Source: Streptomyces sp. Ru71
GTDB taxonomy: Bacteria > Actinomycetota > Actinomycetes > Streptomycetales > Streptomycetaceae
NCBI RefSeq assembly: GCF_002920535.1
Contig: NZ_PQSS01000015.1
Location: forward strand, 1 to 64,000
Length of the DNA stretch: 64,000 nucleotides
Direction: 5' to 3'
The notes under the pieces are model-generated. The model did not search any database. It saw nothing but the letters and a program-made list of their open reading frames with translations, and was not told the DNA's origin. The position numbers were made by a program, and so were the translations under genes. Of the stretch, positions 27,547-36,300 are shown in pieces; positions within the stretch are counted from its first letter, which is position 1; each line of letters begins with the position of its first letter.

Positions 27547-28326
27547 TCAGGCGGCGGACCGGCTGTCCGCCCGGGCGCGGGTGGCTGTGGGGGAGGCGGC
27601 GGGAGCTGCCTCGCCCGCCCCGGGTATGCCGAACAGCGGCAGGCCGTGGCGTGCGCGGAACCGGCGGGCGTACACGGCGGTCACCGCGGCGACCAGGGCG
27701 AGCAGCGCGACGGACTGGACGCGGGCGAGCAACGGGACCACGTCCGTGGGAAGGGCGAGCGCGGCCAGCACTCCGGACCCGCCGTCGAGGAGCTGCTCCG
27801 CGCCCCACAGAAGGGTGAGGAACCGCAGCGCCCGCCGGAAGTCGGCGCTCTCCCGCCACAGCCGGCTCCGGGCCCGGGCCGCCGCTCCCCGGTGCAGCCG
27901 CTGACCGAGCTGGAAGGCCAGCGGCCTGCCGGTGAACCCGGTGCCGAGCACCCAGCCGCCGACCACGAGGGACAGCACCGCGTCCTTGCACAGCAGGACG
28001 CGGGTCCCGCCGCCCATGAAGGACGCCAGTCCGGCGGCGGCCAGCAGCACGGTGAAGAACAGGTCCACCCCGTCGATCCGCCGATGCCGTATCGCGCCGG
28101 ACAGCAGATGCAGTGCCGGTGGTGCGCCGCTCAGCAGCAGCGCCGTGGCCTGGCCGGCGCCCAGAGCACGGGCCGCGTAGTAGACGACCAGCGGCAGGAG
28201 GATGTCGACGGCGAGGGAGACCAGCGGGCCGTAGAGCCTCCCCGTCGGCTGCGCGCCGCTTGGCTTCCCGCCGGTCGGCTTCCCGGCCGTGCCCGACCCT
28301 GCGATGTGATCCGTCGTGTGCGTCAT
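27547..28326 (-). CDS. VC0807-family membrane protein
   Basis: The 259-residue protein has a Gly/Pro/Thr-rich N-terminus and about six hydrophobic segments. LVSLAVDILLPLVVYYAA, GAPPALHLLSG and IDGVDLFFTVLLAA are typical of the VC0807 family of unknown function. The start is ATG 28326 with GGAGG upstream. No partner gene suggests its role. Confidence 0.78.
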   Translation of the reverse strand: MTHTTDHIAGSGTAGKPTGGKPSGAQPTGRLYGPLVSLAVDILLPLVVYYAARALGAGQATALLLSGAPPALHLLSGAIRHRRIDGVDLFFTVLLAAAGLASFMGGGTRVLLCKDAVLSLVVGGWVLGTGFTGRPLAFQLGQRLHRGAAARARSRLWRESADFRRALRFLTLLWGAEQLLDGGSGVLAALALPTDVVPLLARVQSVALLALVAAVTAVYARRFRARHGLPLFGIPGAGEAAPAASPTATRARADSRSAA

Positions 28327-28650
28327 GGTCGTCCCTCCTCCTTCGCGGGACCCGCGGCAGGTGGCGGCGGGTGACGTGCGCCGACCGGCGTTCCCGAGTC
28401 GCGGGCGGACGCCCTGCGATCTGCGCAGAACGTTAGGTGTCGGACAAGCCCTGTCGGATCGGAGCAGGGGTGGAGAACCGGGTGGACATCAGGTGGAGGA
28501 ACGGGAGGGGCGATTCACGCCCAGGTACTGCACCCCAGGGTGCAGAGCCCCGGTCGCGAGGCCGGTGCCGGGGCGTTGTCAGACCCGTCTGCGATGGTGG
28601 GTGCACCGGTGGCAGAGACGTCACCCGGATCGGCGTCGAAGGGGGAGACC
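28327..28650. other. Intergenic region with an 18-bp palindrome
   Basis: This 324-bp gap separates the divergent membrane-protein and ankyrin genes. CTGCACCC-CA-GGGTGCAG (28528-28545) is a perfect palindrome and a likely regulator site. No other gene is convincing, although the ankyrin gene could start upstream at 28594 or 28540. Confidence 0.6.
28528..28545. promoter_or_regulatory. Perfect 18-bp palindrome, candidate operator
   Basis: Two perfect 8-bp arms CTGCACCC / GGGTGCAG flank CA. The arms resemble those of the operators at 26776-26810 (GGGTGCAG), but the spacing differs. Confidence 0.6.
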
Positions 28651-29613
28651 GTGGAAACGCGCAGCGACGGCTGGGCCGGCATGGGCTGGGACGGATGGCA
28701 GGATCACGACGAGGTCCTGCGACGGCTGAACCAGGGTGCGGATCCGGAGGTGTGGGGCGGGGGACGACCGCTGCACCGTGCCGCGGCCTTCGGCTCGCCC
28801 GAGGTGGTGACCGAACTGGCCCGGCGCGTCGCGGACGTGGACGCGACCGAGGACGGGGCGACCGCGCTGTGGGAGGCGCTGTTCGCGGGCCGGCCCGGCA
28901 ACGCCCGGGCCCTCGCCGCCGCCGGGGCCGATCCGTGGCGCCCCCTCATCGGCGGCTGGTCACCGGGGCGGCTCAGCCTGGCCGGTCCGACGCCGGACCT
29001 GTTCCCGCGTCCGGACGGCGAGCCGGGGCTGACCGAGCAGGAACAGGCGAGCGCCGACGAGGGCCGGCGCCTCGTCGCCGCACTGGGCACCTTCCACTAC
29101 GACGGCCTGGGCCTGGCATGCGTCGCCGGCATCGACGCCGACGAGGCGATACGCAGGCTTGAGGCGACGCCGGCCGACGGCGAGGAGATGCGCGAACTCG
29201 TGGAGGATCCGTACGAGTACGACCTCGACGAGAGCCTGTCGTTCGTCGGGGTCACCACGGTGCCGGGCGGCTGCGTCGTCACCCAGCCGTGGGGGTACGC
29301 GCCGTCGATGCCCGGCGTCCAGACCCGGTTGTCCGCCGGCACCGTGAGCTACGGCCTGTACGCCAACCCCAAGAGCGGCAACCAGGGCAGCGTCACGCGC
29401 GACGGCGTCATCGAGGGATGGGACCTGCACCCGGGCGGTGCGCCGTGGCCGGACGCGACCTCCGAGGAGGTGCTGCGGTCCTATCTGTACTCCTCCCACG
29501 CGGTGGCCTACTGCTGCGCCTATGTGGGACTGCGGCTCACCGACGCACGAGCGGTCGTCGGCCCGCCCGACGCGTGGGTGCGACTGCCCGAGGCGGACTA
29601 CTGGTCCCATTGA
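28651..29613 (+). CDS. Ankyrin-repeat protein
   Basis: The 320-residue protein has ankyrin-like repeats at about 15-90 (RPLHRAAAFGSPEVVTELAR and TALWEALFAG), followed by an unrecognised C-terminal domain rich in Gly, Tyr and Trp (about 110-320). I choose GTG 28651, preceded by GGGGGAG, though the spacing is short; ATG 28594, 28540 or 28681 are possible. It probably binds a protein partner in the cytoplasm. It is 3 nt upstream of a phosphotransferase gene, so the two are likely co-expressed. Confidence 0.72.
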   Translation: METRSDGWAGMGWDGWQDHDEVLRRLNQGADPEVWGGGRPLHRAAAFGSPEVVTELARRVADVDATEDGATALWEALFAGRPGNARALAAAGADPWRPLIGGWSPGRLSLAGPTPDLFPRPDGEPGLTEQEQASADEGRRLVAALGTFHYDGLGLACVAGIDADEAIRRLEATPADGEEMRELVEDPYEYDLDESLSFVGVTTVPGGCVVTQPWGYAPSMPGVQTRLSAGTVSYGLYANPKSGNQGSVTRDGVIEGWDLHPGGAPWPDATSEEVLRSYLYSSHAVAYCCAYVGLRLTDARAVVGPPDAWVRLPEADYWSH

Positions 29614-29616
29614 TCC

Positions 29617-30597
29617 ATGGCAGTGACACACGAGCAGTTGGCGGGGGCGGCGCGCGCCGCACTGGGTGGCGGGCGGCGGCTGGAAGCCGTCGAGCGGGTC
29701 GCGGGAGGCAGCAAGAAGGGGGTCTACCGCCTGGTGATGGACGACGCGACCACCGCGATCGCCTACATCTGGGACGACAGCGAGAACTACTGGCCGTCGG
29801 CGGAGGGCGACGACGACCTCACCGACCCGTTCTCGCACGGTCTCGGGCTCGGCCTGTTCGAGGCCGCGCACGCGCGGCTGGCGGCGCTGTGCGTCCGCGT
29901 CCCGGCGATCCGTCTCGTCGGCCGCGCAGGCACCCACTGCGCGGCCGACCTGGCGATCGTCGACGACGTCCCGGGCGAGAACCTGGAGGAACTGCTCGCC
30001 CGCGATCCGCGCGCGGCAGCCCCCGTCATGGCCGAGCTGGGCGAGGCGCTGGAGCTGATGCGACGTCACCGGGCCCCGGCCTACGGCAAGGTGGCCGTGG
30101 TGGACGAGGGGCGAAGGTCGCGGGGGACGTCGTGCGAGGGCGTGGTGCTGGAGCGCGCCCTGCGTGACCTCGCCGAGGCGGCGGCGCGCGACACGCGGAT
30201 CGCGTGCGAGCGTGACCGGCTGCGGGAGCGGCTGCTCGGCCTGGCGTCGGCGGTGCGGCCCCGCACGGAATTCGCCGTCGTGCACGGCGAGTTGGGACCC
30301 GACCATGTGCTGGTGGACGCGGACGGCCGTCCTGTGCTGATCGACATCGAGGGCTCGATGTACTTCGACGTCGAGTGGGAGCACGCCTTTCTGCGCATCC
30401 GTCTGGGTGACGCCTACGGTCCGCTCGCGGCCGGCGGGCTGGACGAGGACCGGCTCGCGCTGTACACGCTGGCGCAGCGGCTGTCGCTGACGGCGGGCCC
30501 CCTGCGGCTGCTCGACGGTGACTTCCCCGACCGGGCGGCCATGGCGGGCATCGCCGAGTACAACCTGACCAAGGCCCTGGAGTTCGCCCGCACCTGA
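29617..30597 (+). CDS. APH-family phosphotransferase-like protein
   Basis: The 326-residue kinase-fold protein has the motif VVHGELGPDHVLVDADGRPV followed by LIDIEG. In classical aminoglycoside phosphotransferases this loop is HGDxxxxN, so here the catalytic Asp is Glu and the metal-binding Asn position is His. It may be a diverged kinase or a degenerate small-molecule-binding protein. The N-terminal lobe (GGSKKGVYRLVMDD) keeps the nucleotide-binding loop. A resistance role is not supported. Confidence 0.75.
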   Translation: MAVTHEQLAGAARAALGGGRRLEAVERVAGGSKKGVYRLVMDDATTAIAYIWDDSENYWPSAEGDDDLTDPFSHGLGLGLFEAAHARLAALCVRVPAIRLVGRAGTHCAADLAIVDDVPGENLEELLARDPRAAAPVMAELGEALELMRRHRAPAYGKVAVVDEGRRSRGTSCEGVVLERALRDLAEAAARDTRIACERDRLRERLLGLASAVRPRTEFAVVHGELGPDHVLVDADGRPVLIDIEGSMYFDVEWEHAFLRIRLGDAYGPLAAGGLDEDRLALYTLAQRLSLTAGPLRLLDGDFPDRAAMAGIAEYNLTKALEFART

Positions 30598-30659
30598 ACA
30601 CCGCGTCGCCGCGATGGCTTCGTGGAGGCGGAAACACCCTCCATGGCCTCACGAGGCGG

Positions 30660-31124
30660 TCAGCGCAGGCCTCCGCTGCCGTAGGGACCGTACAGGTCGA
30701 GCAGCCGGGTCCGGGCGGCGTGCAGCCGGTGGGCGACGACGCCGCCCACCCACTGCGAGATGCTCCGCCCGAACTCGGGGTCGGCATCGCACAGCGCGCG
30801 CACGAACACGGCGTCGAACTCGTAGGCGCGCACCGGCGTCGAGGCCCTCGCCCCCAGCTGCCACATGTGCGGGGCGAAGAGCCAGGAACAGCCGACCAGC
30901 TCGTCGTGCCCGAGGGACTCGATGACGGCCGGCCGGCGGCCCGGTACCCGCATGTGCAGCTCGACCGTGCCGGTCCGGACGATCCAGAACCGGTCGGCAC
31001 GGCCGCCCTCGTCGAAGATGCGGGCCCCCATCGTGAAGGCCACCTCCCGGCCGTTGTCCAGCAGCCGCTGCCGGTGCTCGGCGGGCAGCACCCGCGGCAT
31101 GCTCGTCGTGAGGGGAGCGTTCAT
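30660..31124 (-). CDS. Cyclic-nucleotide-binding domain protein (no HTH)
   Basis: The 154-residue protein is a lone CRP-type cNMP-binding domain (EVAFTMGARIFDEGGRADRFW, then IVRTGTVELHMRVPG) with no DNA-binding helix-turn-helix. The start is ATG 31124, with AGGGGAG about 4 nt upstream; the much longer in-frame extension reads through the opposite-strand stress gene and is rejected. Such small domains are often encoded with universal stress proteins in hypoxia or dormancy regulons. It is divergent from the stress protein gene. Confidence 0.82.
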   Translation of the reverse strand: MNAPLTTSMPRVLPAEHRQRLLDNGREVAFTMGARIFDEGGRADRFWIVRTGTVELHMRVPGRRPAVIESLGHDELVGCSWLFAPHMWQLGARASTPVRAYEFDAVFVRALCDADPEFGRSISQWVGGVVAHRLHAARTRLLDLYGPYGSGGLR

Positions 31125-31286
31125 GGCAGGCCTCCAGAAGTCTCGACCCCTGCCCTGCCCAGCGTGGTCGCCCGTGAGGCGCCGGACCATGGGCCACTCG
31201 GCCCTGGCCGGGGACGTGCGGCCCCTGTGGCGGCGACCGCTGTGCGAAGAGGCTGGAAGCAGGTCGCCGAAGAGGAGGCATCCCTC
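31125..31286. promoter_or_regulatory. Divergent promoter region with pseudo-palindromes
   Basis: GGGGAC-GTGC-GGCCCC (31210-31225) and GGACCATGGGCC (31184-31195) lie between the cNMP and universal stress genes. They resemble GGGAC-type boxes of the DosR/OsdR dormancy regulators, but this is a visual match only. Confidence 0.35.
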
Positions 31287-32192
31287 ATGGTCCGCACCGT
31301 GGTCGCCGGGCTCGACGGTTCCCGGGAGAGCCGGGGCGCCGCCGAGTGGGCCGCGCGCGAAGCAGCACTGCGTGGTCTGCCGCTGACGATCGTGCACGTC
31401 GCCGAACCGGTTCCCCTTCCGTGGGCGCAGGCTCCGCTCCTGGGTGAGGAGACCCGGGCGCGGTGGTCCGAGCGGATCTCCCGGGAAACGGCCGACGGCC
31501 TGCGGCTGCGTCATCCCGGTGTGGACCTCGCCGTGGTGCGGTTGGCGGGGCGGGCGGCCGACCTGCTGTCGGCCGCCGCCGCGGACGCGGAACTGATCGC
31601 TCTGGGCTCCCGCGGCATGAGCGGTGTCGCCGGCTACCTGGTCGGCTCGGTGGGACAGGCCGTGATCGCACGGACCCAGGTGCCCGTCGTACTCGTGCGG
31701 GCCGGTGAGCAGGCCGCCGACGAGCACGAGAGCGACCCGGTGGGCATCCCGTCCGCCGCCACCGCCTTCCGGCCCGTCGTCCTCGGTCTCGACACCGCCG
31801 GGCCGGCCGAGGAGCTGATCAGGTTCGCGTTCGACGAAGCCGACCGGCGCCGCACCGCCCTGCGCGTCGTGCACGCCTGGGCGCTGCCGACGTACTACCT
31901 CTACGGCCTGTCCCTCGATGCCGGGCTGCACGACAAGATCGCTCGGGACAAGGGCGCCGAGTTGGCCGAGGCGCTGCGCGCGTGGCGGCGCAAGTTCCCC
32001 GCCGTCGAGGTGGGCGAGGAGTCCCGCTCGGGCAGCGCCGCCGCCCTCCTGATCGACGCGGCGCACGCCGCCTCGCTGGTCGTCGTCGGCCGCCGCGTCC
32101 GCCGCGCCCCCGTCGGGCCGCACATCGGTCCGGTGGCCCACGCGGTGCTGCACCACGCCCCCGCCCCCGTCGCCGTGGTGGCGCACGACTGA
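31287..32192 (+). CDS. Universal stress protein, tandem UspA domains
   Basis: The 301-residue protein has two Usp domains (about 1-140 and 155-301). Domain 1 has the ATP-binding pattern GSRGMSGVAGYLVGSVGQAV; in domain 2 the same loop is GRRVRRAPVGPHIGPVAHAV. The start is ATG 31287 with GAGGAGG upstream. It lies with a cNMP-binding protein and a flavodoxin in a probable redox/hypoxia stress group. Confidence 0.92.
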   Translation: MVRTVVAGLDGSRESRGAAEWAAREAALRGLPLTIVHVAEPVPLPWAQAPLLGEETRARWSERISRETADGLRLRHPGVDLAVVRLAGRAADLLSAAAADAELIALGSRGMSGVAGYLVGSVGQAVIARTQVPVVLVRAGEQAADEHESDPVGIPSAATAFRPVVLGLDTAGPAEELIRFAFDEADRRRTALRVVHAWALPTYYLYGLSLDAGLHDKIARDKGAELAEALRAWRRKFPAVEVGEESRSGSAAALLIDAAHAASLVVVGRRVRRAPVGPHIGPVAHAVLHHAPAPVAVVAHD

Positions 32193-32282
32193 TCCGTGCG
32201 GCGGGCCCCACCGCCCCGCCGGACCGGCCGGAGTCACCGGCTCGCGCGACGTCGGGACAACAAGGAGAGGAGGCGGAGCGCC

Positions 32283-32789
32283 ATGACCGTCAACGTGCTG
32301 GTCGCCTACGGGACGACCAACGGGTCCACCGCACGCATCGCCGAGACGGTCGCCGAGGTGCTGCGCAACCGGGGACTGGCGGCCCATGCCATGCCGGCCG
32401 GGGCCGTCAGGGACGTGACGCAGTACGACGCCGTCGTGGTCGGCGGCGCTCTGTACACCGGCCGCTGGCACAGGGACGCCCGCCGGTTCGTCCGCCGCAA
32501 CCGGCGCGCGCTGTCGGTACGTCCCGTGTGGCTGTTCAGCAGCGGCCCGCTGGACCCGTCGGCGTCCGAGCGGGACATCCCGCCCGTGCCCGGGGTGCGG
32601 CGCACGCTGCTGCGGCTCGATGCCCGCGAGCACGTCACCTTCGGCGGCTGCCTGGAGGAGGGCGCGAAGGGACGCGTCGCACGGATGATCCTGCGTGGCG
32701 GCAAGGGCGGCGACTTCCGCGACTTCCCGAGGATCGAGCAGTGGGCGGCACGGGTCGCCGGTGAGATCGCCTCGGAGACCGACGGCTGA
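32283..32789 (+). CDS. Flavodoxin-domain protein (HemG-like)
   Basis: The 168-residue protein has the FMN phosphate loop YGTTNGSTARIAE (about 9-21) and the flavodoxin pattern AVVVGGALYTGRWHRDARRF. This fits flavodoxin-like proteins related to menaquinone-dependent protoporphyrinogen oxidase. ATG 32283 is preceded by AGGAGAGGAGG. It probably acts in redox metabolism with the stress genes upstream. Confidence 0.85.
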   Translation: MTVNVLVAYGTTNGSTARIAETVAEVLRNRGLAAHAMPAGAVRDVTQYDAVVVGGALYTGRWHRDARRFVRRNRRALSVRPVWLFSSGPLDPSASERDIPPVPGVRRTLLRLDAREHVTFGGCLEEGAKGRVARMILRGGKGGDFRDFPRIEQWAARVAGEIASETDG

Positions 32790-32840
32790 CCGCTCGGTAC
32801 GGCTTCGTCCCGAAGGCGTGGGCTGCCGCTCGGTCGCCGG

Positions 32841-33350
32841 TCACGCCGCCCTGACGAGGCGGTTGGCGAAGGTCGACATCGTGTAGGTGCCGATGGCCAT
32901 GACGACCTCCAGCGCGTTGCGTTCGGTGTATCCGTGGGCGAGGAAGTCCTTGACGGTGTCGTCGTCGACGGCTCCGGTGGTGGCGAGGACGTCGAGGGTG
33001 AAAGCGCGGATCGCCGCGAGCCGTTCGTCCTCCGGGGCGCGTCGCTCGCGCAGGGCGGTGACGAGTGCGGGGTCCGCGCCGAGCTTGCGGAGCTTGCCGG
33101 TGTGCAGGGCGACGCACAGATGGCACTCGTTGCGGACGGCGACCGTCGTGATGACGACCTCCCTCGACAGCGGATCGAGGGTGGAGCGCTCGAAGCTCGC
33201 GCTCAGCGACAGGAAACCGTTGAGCAGCTCGGGAGATGCGGCAAGTCGGGCGACGGCGTCGGGCACCGCGCCGCCGGACGCGTCGGCCAGGGCCTGCATC
33301 GCCGGTCGCGACTCCTGCGGGGCGCTTTCCACGGTGTGTGCGGGGAACAT
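32841..33350 (-). CDS. Carboxymuconolactone decarboxylase/AhpD-like protein
   Basis: The 169-residue alpha-helical protein has the redox motif NECHLCVALHTGKL (CxxC with the following His), as in AhpD-type alkylhydroperoxidases. The start is ATG 33350 with AGGAGG 4 nt upstream. It is divergent from a MarR gene and an operator-like palindrome lies between them, suggesting induction by oxidative or phenolic stress. Confidence 0.85.
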   Translation of the reverse strand: MFPAHTVESAPQESRPAMQALADASGGAVPDAVARLAASPELLNGFLSLSASFERSTLDPLSREVVITTVAVRNECHLCVALHTGKLRKLGADPALVTALRERRAPEDERLAAIRAFTLDVLATTGAVDDDTVKDFLAHGYTERNALEVVMAIGTYTMSTFANRLVRAA

Positions 33351-33359
33351 GGAGCCTCC

Positions 33360-33381
33360 TAGAATGGTCAACATGGTTGAC
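33360..33381 (+). promoter_or_regulatory. MarR promoter and operator at a leaderless start
   Basis: TAGAAT (33360-33365) is a good -10 element placed 8 nt before ATG 33373, so the mRNA probably begins at the start codon. GTCAAC-ATG-GTTGAC (33367-33381) is a perfect palindrome centred on that ATG and would allow autorepression and control of the AhpD-like gene. Confidence 0.55.
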
Positions 33382-33972
33382 GACGAGATGATGGTAAACC
33401 AGGTTGCCTTTTCTGGGAAGGGAGACGGGAAGGGAGAGGGGCAGGGCGCCGGGAAGGACGGCGGCAGGGGAGTGGGGCAGGGGGAGCCGCGCGCCGACGC
33501 AGGTCGCCCGAGAGCCGGCTACGAGTTGCCGCTGCTGCTGTTCGCGGGCTTTCGCACGCTCATCGACGAGCTGCACACCGAACTCGCCCGGCAGGGACAC
33601 CCCGAGGTCCGCCCGGCGCACGGATTCGCCCTCCAGGCCATCGGGCCGGACGGCAGTGTCGCCACCGACATCGCCCGCCGCCTGGGCATCTCCAAGCAGG
33701 CGGCGGGCAAGACCGTCGACCGCCTGGTCGCGCTGGGCTACGCCGAGCGCGCCGACGACCCCGCCGACGCCCGCCGCAAACTGGTCCGCCTGACAGCGCG
33801 CGGCTTCGACGTACTGGCCCGCTCGGCCGCGATCTTCGACCGGCTGCGCGCCGACTGGTCCGCCGAGCTGGGCGAGGAACGGGTGAGCGCTATGGAGGAC
33901 GACCTGCGCGCGGTGGTGTCCCCCGGAGCCTTCCGGCTGGACGCGGCCGGGTGGATCGGCGGCGCGATCTGA
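33373..33972 (+). CDS. MarR-family regulator with Gly/Lys-rich N-terminal tail
   Basis: The 199-residue protein has a winged-helix domain at about 55-160: recognition region DIARRLGISKQAAGKTVDRL, wing DDPADARRKLVRLT. Residues about 15-45 are low-complexity (KGDGKGEGQGAGK), encoded by a purine-rich stretch. I choose ATG 33373 because of the promoter spacing; ATG 33388 or GTG 33472 cannot be excluded. It likely represses the divergent AhpD-like gene. Confidence 0.78.
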   Translation: MVDDEMMVNQVAFSGKGDGKGEGQGAGKDGGRGVGQGEPRADAGRPRAGYELPLLLFAGFRTLIDELHTELARQGHPEVRPAHGFALQAIGPDGSVATDIARRLGISKQAAGKTVDRLVALGYAERADDPADARRKLVRLTARGFDVLARSAAIFDRLRADWSAELGEERVSAMEDDLRAVVSPGAFRLDAAGWIGGAI

Positions 33973-34381
33973 TCGCCCCGGCAGGACGACGACGTACGGG
34001 ATCCGGCGCGTACGCCTCGCGGGGGCGCGGCCTCATGACCGTGACATCGTCCCGTGGGGGAGGCGTGCGAGGCAGGGAAGCCGCGGCCCGGGCCCGACCC
34101 GACGGTGGCACACCGGAGCCGCCGGCCGGGCCCGACCGTCGCCGCCGTCCCGGGAGCGGGCCATGACCCCGGGGGGCGACGGCGTCCCGTGCGTACGGGA
34201 GGTTTCCGCGCCCGGACGTCCCAGGGGTTCGGCTGACCCAGGGCCCATGGCCCCGAGGCGGCTCCGCGATGCCGGCCCGGTCCGGCCGCGAGCGGTGGTG
34301 CCGGTCCCGCTCCGCGCGGTGCCTGTCCCTTACCGTGGCCTTCGGTGCGGTACCTCCGTGCAGGAGATGGGGAGCGAGACC
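33973..34381. other. Intergenic region, no gene seen
   Basis: This 409-bp GC-rich stretch between the MarR and MFS genes has short spurious frames only. A GGGCCCATGGCCCC element (about 34243-34256) resembles the GGACCATGGGCC at 31184. I see no clear promoter. Confidence 0.5.
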
Positions 34382-35797
34382 GTGGCGTTCGCGGAGTCGG
34401 CCGAGGGTGGAAAGCCGCCCTCCCGTGAGCCGGCCGGGGCGCCCGAGCGGCGGTCCTGGGCGCCGCTGCTGGCAGTGTGCGCCGGCTACTTCATGGTGAT
34501 CCTGGACGTGACCGTCATCAACGTCGCGGTGCCGGTGATCGGCCGGCAGCTGTCCGCCTCGCTCACCGGCATCCAGTGGATCACCGACGGCTACACCCTG
34601 GTCTTCGCCGGGTTCCTGCTCACCGGCGGCGCGCTGGGCGACCGGTTCGGCAACCGCAGGGTCTTCTGCTCGGGCGTGGCGGTGTTCACCGCCTCCTCGG
34701 CCGCCTGCGCGCTCGCGCCGAGCAGCGCCTTCCTGGTGGCCGCCCGGCTGGTGGAAGGGCTGGGCGCGGCGCTGATCGTGCCCGGTTCACTGGCCCTGCT
34801 CCAGCAGTCCTATCCCGGGCCGGCCGCCCGCTCGCGCGCCTTCGGACTGTGGGGCTCGATGGCGGGCATCGCGGCGTCCGCCGGGCCACTGCTCGGCGGC
34901 CTGCTGGTGTCCACGGTGGGCTGGCGCTGGGTCTTCCTCGTCAACCTGCCCGTCGGCGCGGCCTGCCTGCTGCTCACGCTGCGCCATGTGGCGCCCTCGC
35001 CGCGGTGCGCCACCCGGCCCCTGGACTGGCCCGCGCAGTGCGCGATCGTGACGACCGTGGCCCTGCTGACGGGCGCACTCAACGAGGCGGGGCGGCGCGG
35101 CTGGTCCGACCCGGCGGTTCTCGCCGGTCTGGGCCTCGCGGGGACGGCGGCCGCGGCGTTCGCGGTGCGCGAGCGGCTGGCCCGCTCACCCGTCCTGCCG
35201 CTGGGCCTGCTGCGCTCCCGCGAGCTGAGCGGCGGAGCCGTCATCGGCCTGTTGTTCAACTTCGGCTTCTACGGCATGGTCTTCACCGCGAGTCTGGACT
35301 TCCAGCACCAGCGTGGCTTCAGCGCCCTGCGCACCGGGCTCGCACTGTTCCCGGCCGTGGCGATGACCATGTTCGCCTCCGTCCTGTCCGGGCGGCTGAC
35401 CCGCCGTACCGGCGATCGACCGCTGGTGGTCTCCGGCATGCTGCTGGCCGCCCTGGGGCTGGCGGGCTGGGCCGCGGCCGGGGACGACCCCGCCTACGCG
35501 CTGCTGGTGGTGCCCCTGATGGCCGCCGGATTCGGGACGTCCTTCGCGCTCACCGGTGCGACGTCCACCGTGATGGGCGCCGTACCCGCGGCCTCGGCGG
35601 GTGCCGCCTCCGCGCTGTTCAACACCACCCGGCAGATCGGCAGCGCCACCGGCGTGGCGCTCGGCGGCAGCCTGCTCGCCGCGGCCGCCGACCCCGCCAC
35701 CGGGCTGCGCACCAGCATGGCCGTCGGGGCGCTCGCCTACCTGACCGCCGCGGGCCTGGCGTGGCTGTGCGTACCGGCGAGCACCGGGCAGAAGTGA
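34382..35797 (+). CDS. DHA2-type MFS transporter
   Basis: The 471-residue transporter has helix 1 with FMVILDVTVINVAVP, motif A GGALGDRFGNRRVF and motif C-like GIAASAGPLLGGLL. I choose GTG 34382, which has GGGGAG 7 nt upstream; ATG 34367 has a purine run with no spacing. Drug or metabolite efflux is likely. It lies alone between intergenic gaps. Confidence 0.88.
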   Translation: MAFAESAEGGKPPSREPAGAPERRSWAPLLAVCAGYFMVILDVTVINVAVPVIGRQLSASLTGIQWITDGYTLVFAGFLLTGGALGDRFGNRRVFCSGVAVFTASSAACALAPSSAFLVAARLVEGLGAALIVPGSLALLQQSYPGPAARSRAFGLWGSMAGIAASAGPLLGGLLVSTVGWRWVFLVNLPVGAACLLLTLRHVAPSPRCATRPLDWPAQCAIVTTVALLTGALNEAGRRGWSDPAVLAGLGLAGTAAAAFAVRERLARSPVLPLGLLRSRELSGGAVIGLLFNFGFYGMVFTASLDFQHQRGFSALRTGLALFPAVAMTMFASVLSGRLTRRTGDRPLVVSGMLLAALGLAGWAAAGDDPAYALLVVPLMAAGFGTSFALTGATSTVMGAVPAASAGAASALFNTTRQIGSATGVALGGSLLAAAADPATGLRTSMAVGALAYLTAAGLAWLCVPASTGQK

Positions 35798-36300
35798 CGG
35801 GCACCCGGCGCGAGAACACCGTGCTGTGGCACAGGGGGCTGGTTGGGCTGGTGGTGCCGGGGCACCCGGTGCGTCGGCCGGCCGAGGGGCCGGCTTCCTC
35901 CAGCTCCACGGAGGCGCACGTGGCCATTCGTCACCCCTGGGCCCCTTCCGGTTGTCCAACGAGACGATCGTGCGCCGCTGCGAGGAAGGGGCCGGGTGGA
36001 GCTGGAGGCCCACGCCGGGCGCCTGGGCACGGCGCGCACCGCGAGCGAGCTGCGGCCGTGGAGCGAGCGCCCCCGGAGCCAACGCCGCACGCGCCGCGCT
36101 GCGCCGCCACCGCCCACCGGGCCGGGCAACGGCTCCTGGCCCGCGGGAACCGCACCGGGGAGCGAAGCTGACGCCAAGAGCCAAGGTGGGCGCATCCGCC
36201 CGCGACCCCGGACGGGAAAGGCAAGGAGAGCCCCGGGCCGCAGGGGCCGGCTGACGGACGGGCGTGCCCGGACCGGCAACGGCAGGGAAGGAAGGCGCCG
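35798..36300. other. Intergenic region, no supported gene
   Basis: The 503-bp gap between the MFS and SDR genes has no reading frame with a recognisable family or good start. A frame ending near 36171 (HRAGQRLLARG) may be a gene relic but is not convincing. GCCCCTTCC (35941) and GGAAGGGGC (35984) are inverted copies that could form a weak hairpin. Confidence 0.5.

Noticed and set aside
29617..30597. Calling the phosphotransferase an aminoglycoside resistance gene
   Set aside because: The catalytic Asp and metal-binding Asn positions are replaced, so resistance activity is not supported.
31125..32633. In-frame N-terminal extension of the cNMP-binding protein
   Set aside because: It would run antisense through the universal stress protein gene. 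ATG 31124 has a ribosome site and begins the real domain.
35798..36300. Possible small gene or relic between MFS and SDR genes
   Set aside because: No frame has a good start, ribosome site and recognisable product together.
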